DNA of 64,000 nt. Source: Colocasia esculenta. Its lineage: Eukaryota > Streptophyta > Magnoliopsida > Alismatales > Araceae. The notes under the pieces are model-generated. The model worked only from the letters and a program-made list of their open reading frames with translations, did not search any database and had not been told where the DNA came from. The translations under genes were made by a program, and so were the position numbers. Positions 56,553 to 64,000 of the stretch are shown in pieces. Position 1 is the first letter of the stretch. The number at the start of each line of letters is the position of its first letter. The stretch lies in NCBI GenBank assembly GCA_014218235.1, contig CM024753.1:185542348-185606347 (forward strand), read 5' to 3'.

Positions 56553-57838
56553 TGTTGGGTTCACATGTGTGATGTTTGTGATTACATATTTTTGATGATG
56601 AACAATGTTAATTAATGTTGTATGAATGGTTGAAACATGATGACATTGACAAAGTCAAGCAAGATACAATCATATCAAAACATGCTTCAATTGATCATCT
56701 ACATATTCCTTATATCTCACTAACAATGTTCTTTAATGTAGGTGTGAATGTATGCAAGACAAGTATCAAATTCAAGAGCAAAAGCTCAAGAAATAGACTT
56801 CAAGCAAGTACCTGTCGACAGCCCTACAGGTCCCTGTCGACAACTAACCACAGGGAAGTCAGATAAGCTTCAGGACAAGTGTGCCTGTCGACAACCACAA
56901 ATCGCCTATCGACAGCCATACACAAGAAAGCATTTCCTGGAAGACCAATGTTCTGGAAATTGGAAATCTGTCAGTACCTGTCGACAGATGAATAGTCACC
57001 TGTCGACAAACGAAGAGAAACTTCAATCCCGAGATTTGGATATGTTCTGTATTTGGGTGTTTCCTTTTACCACGCCTCTCCAAACTTGGACACCCATATA
57101 TATAGGACATATGGAGTTATTTTCACAGAGAGGAGCCACCATACAAAAACCCTAAGCAAAACCCAAGAGAGAAAGCTTCTCCCTGCTACTCTGCTTCAAC
57201 CCTCTGTCCAGATCAAAGAAGAATCATCTTCGAAACAGAGTTGAAGTTGGTTCGTCTGTGGTTCAAGCTTCTACGTCATCTGAGGATCATCAAAGTGGAG
57301 CTTGGAGTTCTTCTGGACGACCAGCGACAAGAGTTCTTCATTTGGATTTGTTCTTTCATCTCAGAACTCCTATCTTTTCATATCTCTCATACATTTGTGT
57401 GTGTGGTTGTGTTTCAAGCATCCCTTGTGCTTGATTCACGTGGTTTTTGTTGTTCTGATCATGTGTTTACATCAAACAACGTGTGTGTGTGAGTTGTAGA
57501 GTAGAACTCGCTAATAAGCAGGTGTTTCTACGTGTGTGTGTGGACGGTGGACGTAGGATACACAAGTTGTGTACTCCGAACCACCTTAAATCTTCGTGTC
57601 CTGTGGTTTGAACATTTTCACGATAGATGTTTGGTAGGCGCGTTGATTTCTCACACATTAGATAGGTTGTTCCTGTTCTACTCACAATAAGCACACACAT
57701 AGTAGTTCGATTTCAATACGAATCTGCTGAAGTTTTTAATTGGTCAGTGTTAAGTCAAAAAGAAGGTCATAGTATTTTAATTGGAAGTAATCTATTCAAC
57801 TCCCCCTTCTAGATTACCATAATAGATAATTCCACACA
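56553..57838 (+). repeat. 3' LTR of the SIRE-type copia element
   Basis: Runs TGTTGGGTTCACATG ... AATTCCACACA (1,286 bp). It contains six CTGTCGACAG-type palindromes at 56810-57010, then ACACCCATATATATAGGACA with a TATA box. It is homologous, in opposite orientation, to 58399-59670. Confidence 0.88.
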
Positions 57839-57842
57839 TCTT

Positions 57843-58316
57843 TCATTCTTTATTAAGACCTTTCAACCCATTGATTATTAGCATGAACCTGGTAAACATA
57901 TCTGATATGGTTTCTTCATTTTTCATTTTAAACATTTCATACTCCGATACAAGCATGCTAGCCTTAGTTTCCCTTACCTCAGACGTACCTTCGTATATGA
58001 GTTCCAACTTGTCCCACATTTCTTTTGCTGACTTGCATGTGGAGACTCTTGAGAACTCCTTTGGATGCACAGCGCACTGCATTGTGTTCAAGGTGCTCCA
58101 GTTGAGGGTTCCTTTGCGAATTTGTTCTTTGGTCCAGGTGTCCTCATCAGCGGGAAGCTCATAAGGCCCTTTGCTGATGATTTTTCATAGCTCAAAGTCT
58201 TGAGCTCTCAGAAAGACCTGCATGCGATTTTTCCAATAAGTATAGTCAGTGCCATCAAAGAAGGGATGCCTGGACACTGAATGTCCTTCAGCTATAAACC
58301 TCTTGTTAATTTCCAT
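57843..58316 (-). pseudogene. Copia gag fragment (UBN2-like) of a second, inverted SIRE-type element
   Basis: Minus-strand frame from ATG 58316: MEINKRFIAEGHSVSRHPFF, then TDYTYWKNRMQVFL. A TGA then replaces the usual Trp in FEL(W)KII, and the frame goes on with WSTLNTMQCAVHPKEFSRVS and KEMWDKLELIYEGTSEVRET. This is the N-terminal gag (UBN2/DUF4219) pattern of SIRE-type copia. It ends at 57843, where the 3' LTR of the forward element abuts, so gag is cut after about 158 codons. Confidence 0.88.
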
Positions 58317-58377
58317 GAGACCGAATTTCTCCTGATCGTGAGATCAAAACTCTAAAGCAGAAAATCAGAGAAACCGA

Positions 58378-58389
58378 GCTCTGCTACCA
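58378..58389 (-). promoter_or_regulatory. Primer binding site of the inverted copia element
   Basis: On the minus strand TGGTAGCAGAGC lies some nine bases after the LTR end, one mismatch from the initiator-Met tRNA complement TGGTATCAGAGC. It precedes the gag ATG by about 60 bases. Confidence 0.8.
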
Positions 58390-58398
58390 ATTGAAAGG

Positions 58399-59670
58399 TG
58401 GCGGAATCACCTAAGACAGTAATCTAGAAGGGGGTTGATCCAACACTGACTTATCGAAAACTTAAATAGATTTGTATAGAATTCAAACTATGATGTGTGT
58501 GCTGATTATGAGTAGAACAATACCAATCTATCTAGCATGTGAGTAATCAACGTGTCTGCCAAACATCTACCGTGAAACGTTCAAACAACAGGACACAAAG
58601 ATTTATGGTGGTTCGGAGTACACAACTTGTGTATTCTACATCCACCATCCACACACACACGCAAAACAACTGCTTATCAGCAAGTTCAAACTCTACAACA
58701 CACATACTCAAGTTGTCTGACACAAACAAACAATCAGAACAACAACCCACACGTAAATCAAGCATAAGGGTCGCTTGAGTCACAACCACACACACATAGA
58801 TATGAAAATTAGAATAGAGAAGAGTTCTGAGTTGAGGATCAAATCCAATATGTAAACTCTTATATGAGTCCGTTCAGAAGACTTCAAGCTTCACATCGTT
58901 GATGAACACGTGATGAAGACGAATATTGAACCAAGGACGAACAGGCTTCAACTTCGCTCGTGAGATGAATCTTCTACGAACAGGACGAAGTGTTGAAGCA
59001 GAGCAGCAGGAAGAAGCTTTCTTTTGGGTTTTCTGCTAGGGTTTTGGTATGGTGGCTTCTTGCTGTGAAAATACCTTCATATGTTCTATATATATGGGTG
59101 TCCAAGTATGGAGAGACGTGCTAAAAGGAAACACCCTAATATAGAACATATCCATATCTCGTATCTGACTTTTCTCTTCGTCTGTCGACAGGCACTTCAT
59201 AGATGTCGACAGCTACTGCAGACTTTTGGTTTCCAGAACTATGGTGTTGCTAGAAGGCTTCATCTGTCGACAAGCAGATTGCTGTCTGTCGACAGGCGAT
59301 TTGTATCTGTCGACAGGTACATGACATCTGTCAACAACAACTGCTCTAAATGAGCTTCCAGTAGCTTGTGTGTTCTGGATTGTTCATCTGTCGACAGAAA
59401 CTTTCCTGGTTGTCGACAGGTAATGACTTGAAGTGTATTTCTTGTTCTTTTTCACTTGGTTCTTGTTGCTTGACTTGTATGCATTCACACCTACATTGAG
59501 AAACATTATAAGTGAGATATAATGAATGCATAGTTGATCAACAAAAACATTTTATCAACATCATGTTTCTTTCATGTCTTTGTCATTGTCATCATGTTTG
59601 AACCATGTACATAACATCAATTGTCATTTCTCATCATCAAAAACATTAAAGCACATGTCATAACCCAACA
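58399..59670 (-). repeat. 5' LTR of the inverted SIRE-type copia element
   Basis: On the minus strand it runs TGTTGGGTTATGACATG ... GGTGATTCCGCCA (1,272 bp). It shares with the forward LTR the polypurine-proximal start, the CTGTCGACAG cluster (59180-59420, eight copies), the TATATATATGGGTGTCCAAG block and the CCCCCTTCTAGATTAC end. The two LTRs are clearly diverged, so they are not a recent duplication. Confidence 0.88.
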
Positions 59671-62600
59671 TGGATAACTTATGACCCATGAACAAATTCA
59701 AGTATGAAAATAGTAAATAAATAATTTCCGTATTATCGGAATGATAGAACATGCGTTCCACTATCGTACGTGAGAAACACATCGGAAAATTCCATAAAAA
59801 TTATAAATCAACCCCAAATATTATCCTTAAGTGTTCCATGAAGAAATTTGTGCACCAAAAAATCCGATTGGTCAAGTGTACAACATACGGAACTAATTAC
59901 CCAAATTAGAAAACCAAGTCATAAAATTGTTAACGTGGTAAAATGACGTGACCATAAATTAAATAAATAGGTTGGAGAGACTTCCAACATTATGTATTAG
60001 TGACCCATTAATGAAATTGGGCGAATGGATCAATTTTAGCCCAATAATAAAATTGGAACATGAAAATACTCAGAAATTCGCACCTGTAAATATGTAATAA
60101 TTAGGAAGGGAAAATTATGGTTAAAAATTAAGGTAATTAGCCATGCAAGGTAAGCAAAATCGGACCTAACCCTAAGAGGTGGTTTCCTAAACCCTTTGCC
60201 ACTCTAATTGGGTGGGAGAATCCCAAAACATGGAAGGGCCAAGCAGAATTCGCAGCCCCCTTTCCTAGTCCCATTAGGACATGCAATTGAACCCTAAAAC
60301 TATAAGAGTTTGTCACAACACATTTAGGGAAGGTTTAGAAATGAGTTGGGGTCGTTTGGAGGCAGGCTAGGGCACCAGAGGAGGAGAGGAAAGGCTGGGA
60401 ACCAGAGCTTTATCCCCCTTCATCCTCTGCTGCGTCCAAATCGTCGACTGGTCCTAGATCTTCATAAAGGTAGGTGTTCTCGGGCCAAGATTAAATAAAA
60501 ACAATACCATCTTGTAGAGCTGCGAGTCTAGGTTCATTTTCACTTGATTTGCCTAATTTTCATGGAGTATATATTCAGTATTAGTCGTTTTCCCTAAGTC
60601 GCACATAGTTAGGGTTTTTTTACGTTCTTCTTATTATGCACATGATTCGAGACCGAATTAGACTAAACCCCCATAATGAAAGTTATGCTATTAGTAGTCC
60701 TCGTCATGTTTTATGTTAAATATTTTGCCTAAAATGTCATTAGTTAGAGAGTTATAAGTGTGGTAAGAGAGCCGCTGCATGATACTACGTTTTCGGGTTG
60801 CACTTGTCTTCTACGTTCTTCATATTTTTCACAAGATTTGAGACCAAATTAGGTCAAACCCCCAACATCAAAGTTCTTCTAATAGTTGTCCTGGTCATCT
60901 TTAATGTTAAACATTTTGTCTAAATATTATTAGATAGAGAGAGATATAAGCATGGTAAGAGGATCAGTTGGTTTTCCTACGTTTTCGGGTTAAGCTAGGA
61001 ATCACGTCCGAACCAGGCGACGCGATTCCAGCGCCTGGTATCACGTCGGCCTGGTCCGACGCGATCCAATAAAAGGCTTCCATGAGGTACGACACGATTC
61101 TCGTGCTGACCGGTCAAGGGCTGCGTGAGACTTCGCACCGCGTAGGAGTCTGTGCCCAGTCTGAACTGTGGCGGGATCCCCCGATGCGATTCAGGCAGGT
61201 TTCCCACCCAGCATTTTTATTTAAAGATTATTCTGTTTCCTGCGCGGTTAGCCTGTTTAATTGTACACCGTGTTTTGAAAAGAGTCCACTGTGTTGGACG
61301 TGATTCATAGGCCGACCCGAGACTGTACTTTTCTGTCAGTCAGTTGGCATGTTAGTCTTTGTGGTCTGTCAAAATGTTGCATAGTGTTTCATAGGTTGCA
61401 TAGACCTAAAAGTAATCAACCCATGTGAAAATGGTAATGGACATGAATATGATTCTAATGTATGATATGTGATTTCTCTTATGAACATTGACTATTATCT
61501 TGTGATCTAGCTTGTTATGAAATTGAAATGATAAGAATTTGATGTGAACATGTGGATGAATACACGTTAGCATGGACTTGTTAGTTAACTTCTATCATGA
61601 TTTGCATATGAGTTTCGATAGTTATATGCTTTCCGATGTTTCAATTAATTATTTGTCAATTGCATACATGTTAGGAACGATTCGTGACTCGTCACTTACA
61701 CATTGCTCGATTAGGCACACCCTTCTTGGGGAATTGGGAGCTCTCTGTCGGTCATTCCGAATTGGCAGACTAGCGATCTTTTTCTTAAGACCTCCGTAAG
61801 TCTCCGTCCTCTATGGATTCCCACATAGAGACCGAGCTGGTTGTACCATGAAGTACCCTAGAGATAGAGAGCACATGTTCCGCATACGATCTGTCATTAG
61901 TCATCCTCATGTCAAGACATTAATGAATTATGAAACATAAGATACGTCGTTATACTGCTCATTTGATCTCTTGAGCTATTGTCATACCTTGACTCTATGA
62001 ATGATCATGTCCCTATTACTATGAGCTTGTCATTGAAACTCTGTGGCCATAATATGTATATATTTGTTCGGCACAATATGGGACTTCGGTCCATTTGACC
62101 AATGCCTGTGCAATAGGGGCCATGTCTGGTCCTGGGGAAGAGTGCCCCAACGTACTTATTAACCGCGGGAGTATGGACTTTTGGTGCTTGGCATAGCACA
62201 ACGAATACGCAATATTTGTGTGAATGTGCCTTCATTAGATATGATATGATATGATATATTTGATATGATACATCTGTTCATGTGAATACATGATATCTGT
62301 GTGAATATGACCAATTCATTTGATGTGATTCTACTCTTGAAATATTTGTCCATTGTATATGCAACTCGATATTGAATTTGATATGACATCCGTTCTATTC
62401 CGCTATTCAATCTGTTAGTATTGCATGCATTGTCATCATGTTCATGTGCATATCTGCCTATTTAAAATGTTAATCGTGTATATTAGTGCCCACATAATAT
62501 TGTGATGTAAATCCTACTGAGCTAGTTCGCTCACCTCTATCATCCTGCCCTTTTCAGGTAGTGATGAGGAACCAGAGGAGTCAGATGGGGCAGGGCAAGA

Positions 62601-62893
62601 GTGATGAGCACCCGCCATATGTGGAGTTGATAGTCTAAGAATAGTTATTTGATTAGTCGATGTAATAGTGAAATATTGTTATTTGAATAATGGGCCCTTT
62701 GATTGGCTCGATTGATGTAAGGTTTTTAATGAGTTGAGTGAATGGAATAAGGAGTACTTTTATGCCAATATTATAGTTTCCACTGTGTTATTATACTCAA
62801 TTGTGACTCTGCGTTATTCAACTGTGATACGTCTATTTGTATCGTTCACGTATCTCGGTATTTATTCCGCTGCTAAATATCAGGGCGTGATAT
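59671..62893 (+). mobile_element. Probable gypsy LTR or LTR-like sequence (solo or truncated)
   Basis: No coding frame. Features recall the chromovirus LTRs in this window: a late CCTACTGAGCTAGTTCGCTC and CTTTTCAGGTAGTGATGAGG module (62511-62570), and an end CAGGGCGTGATA at 62893, close to the GGGCGTGACA ends of such LTRs. It also has a 191-bp tandem duplication. The left boundary was not identified. Confidence 0.4.
60621..60994. repeat. 191-bp tandem duplication in the LTR-like sequence
   Basis: Two copies start at 60621 and 60812 (TACGTTCTTC). They share GAGACC-AATTAG-C-AACCCC, GTTAAA-ATTTTG and the end CTACGTTTTCGGGTT. They differ at many sites, so the duplication is old. Confidence 0.85.
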
Positions 62894-63757
62894 CTCGGAT
62901 AGCTCGAACAGGTCGGGAGGCTCCATCGCCTGCAGAGACTCGAACTCTGAGAGCTCGGAAGTGATGAGCTTCGGTGGTCCGAAGGCTTTGTCTCAAATGT
63001 TGACCGCCGACCAAACGATCAGGAAAGGCCACCCCGAGGGGCTATGGATGAAGACGAAATTCCTCTTCCAGTTATGGACAGAGGAAGGCATCCGACCGAG
63101 AATTTGCCGACCACACCGAGCTGTAAAATACAGCCAATCCCCGAAGGCTTTTACAGAAAAGCAGTAGAAGAAGAGGCGCGTGGTCGGAAGGACCTCGACC
63201 ACAACACATACTGCTAGGAAGCCGACAATCGACCTCCAGGAGTTGGGGGTCAATTGTGAAGGAGCGACTCCTAACTTAAGAAGAAGAAAAATGATAAAGG
63301 GATGAAAGGGGAGCCGAAGGCTGGCCCGAACCGCCTCGGAATAGATATAGACCCCCCTCCCCTCCATGGTATAATGGGCTCAGAGCAGTTTGTTAGAATA
63401 AATGGTGGAATCTACAGGAATGATCATACCCAGATGAGTTTCTATCCAACAGAAGGTGTCGGGGTCAATCTCGCATCTGGCGTCGGCTACAGTATCAGCC
63501 TAACGACGCGAGCCCGACATGTGGGAAGAGGGCATCCGAGGAATATATTTCCCCAGACCAACCTCCAGAATGGAGGAAGCCTCGGTGAGACCCGACACGA
63601 GAACGTCGGGTTGAGTATTCCTATCTGGGGTCCTATCAGAGTGAGAAGGCGCAGACGCGGGTGACGAAGAAGAAAAGCTCTCGGAAGGAGAACCTTCCTG
63701 GACATCCCCCTTTGGGTGAGGTTCGGAAGAGGAAGAGCTAGACGAGGAGGAACTCAT
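62894..63757 (-). pseudogene. Relic ORF similar to the 'putative gypsy type transposon' (Transposase_28) family
   Basis: Minus-strand frame from ATG 63757 (a Ser-rich start, then EPHPKGDVQEGSPSES). Stops at 63500 (TAG), 63380 (TGA) and 62993 (TGA) interrupt one continuous reading frame. Between them the core reads VYIYSEAVRASLRLPFHPF, then LGVAPSQLTPNSWRSIVGFL, TTRLFFYCFSVKAFGDWLYF and GWPFLIVWS. This matches the pattern of a PF04195-type domain common in plant gypsy-related ORFs. CGA-to-TGA changes could explain two of the stops. The element probably extends left beyond 62893, but the frame there enters the LTR-like end. Confidence 0.6.
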
Positions 63758-64000
63758 CGCTTACCTCAGAAGGAAGCAAGCGAGGAACAAGCAGACAAGA
63801 AGCTCATATCGTCGGAATGGAATTTGTCGGATCCTCGGCAAGTCGTCGGTTGGTCGTCTGAGGGATGCTCGCACGCGTAAGCAAGGGTGGTCTTTTGAAC
63901 GGCGGTCCCCACTATTTATAGGCCCAAGGGGTAAGCTTGATCGGACGGTCGAGGGATGTTAGAGCTAACAGCAGTCGCAATCTCGCCATGTGTTGGAATG
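63758..64000 (-). other. Leader of the Transposase_28-like ORF, window edge
   Basis: On the minus strand this lies upstream of the ORF start at 63757. It contains CTATTTATAGG-like sequence near 63912 (TATA-like TATAAATAG on the minus strand). No other gene was seen up to the edge. Confidence 0.35.

Overview
This is a nuclear window from a flowering plant. The evidence is two GC-rich plant genes (a BET-type bromodomain protein of the GTE family and a PB1-domain protein) set among plant LTR-retrotransposons, a CACTA transposon, a plant RTE LINE and MITEs. High third-position GC in both genes suggests a monocot, probably not a grass, but that is inference. There is no prokaryotic content, rRNA, CRISPR array or recognisable tRNA gene.

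Layout. 1-5137 is the 3' end of a Ty3/gypsy element: internal tail, polypurine tract, and a very long LTR rich in GTCGCGAC-like words. 5138-14961 is low-copy intergenic DNA with a Mutator-like MITE (9-bp target duplication) and a 1.17-kb hAT-like element (8-bp target duplication) that contains a 0.7-kb foldback. 14962-17201 (minus) is the GTE gene in three exons, with a G-quadruplex-capable promoter array upstream. 17202-27518 is intergenic, with a GC-rich island, a possible SINE, a decayed CYSTM-like gene and a hairpin MITE. 27519-29207 (minus) is the single-exon PB1 gene.

From about 31.2 kb to the right edge the window is a nest of transposable elements. A CACTA element appears to start at 31222 and carries an En/Spm-type transposase relic at 45.4-47.7 kb, whose last intron has been replaced by a 180-bp satellite-like array. 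Into it went a young Tekay/Del-type chromovirus (33500-43701, minus) with near-identical LTRs. A SIRE-type solo LTR with a perfect 5-bp target duplication then landed inside that element's 5' LTR. From 47.9 kb rightwards follow a truncated LTR of the same SIRE family, a gypsy LTR fragment, an RTE endonuclease fragment, a SIRE-like copia element with pol, an envelope-like ORF and a 3' LTR, and a second copy of that copia family in inverted orientation. The window ends with a gypsy-like LTR and a relic ORF resembling the 'putative gypsy type transposon' (Transposase_28) family.

The most unusual signals are these: eight frameshifts in the young chromovirus, all of them single-base losses; clusters of the palindrome CTGTCGACAG in four separate places; the satellite array inside a transposase intron; and the two nested foldback structures. 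None of these is a proven new system, but each can be tested by computation.
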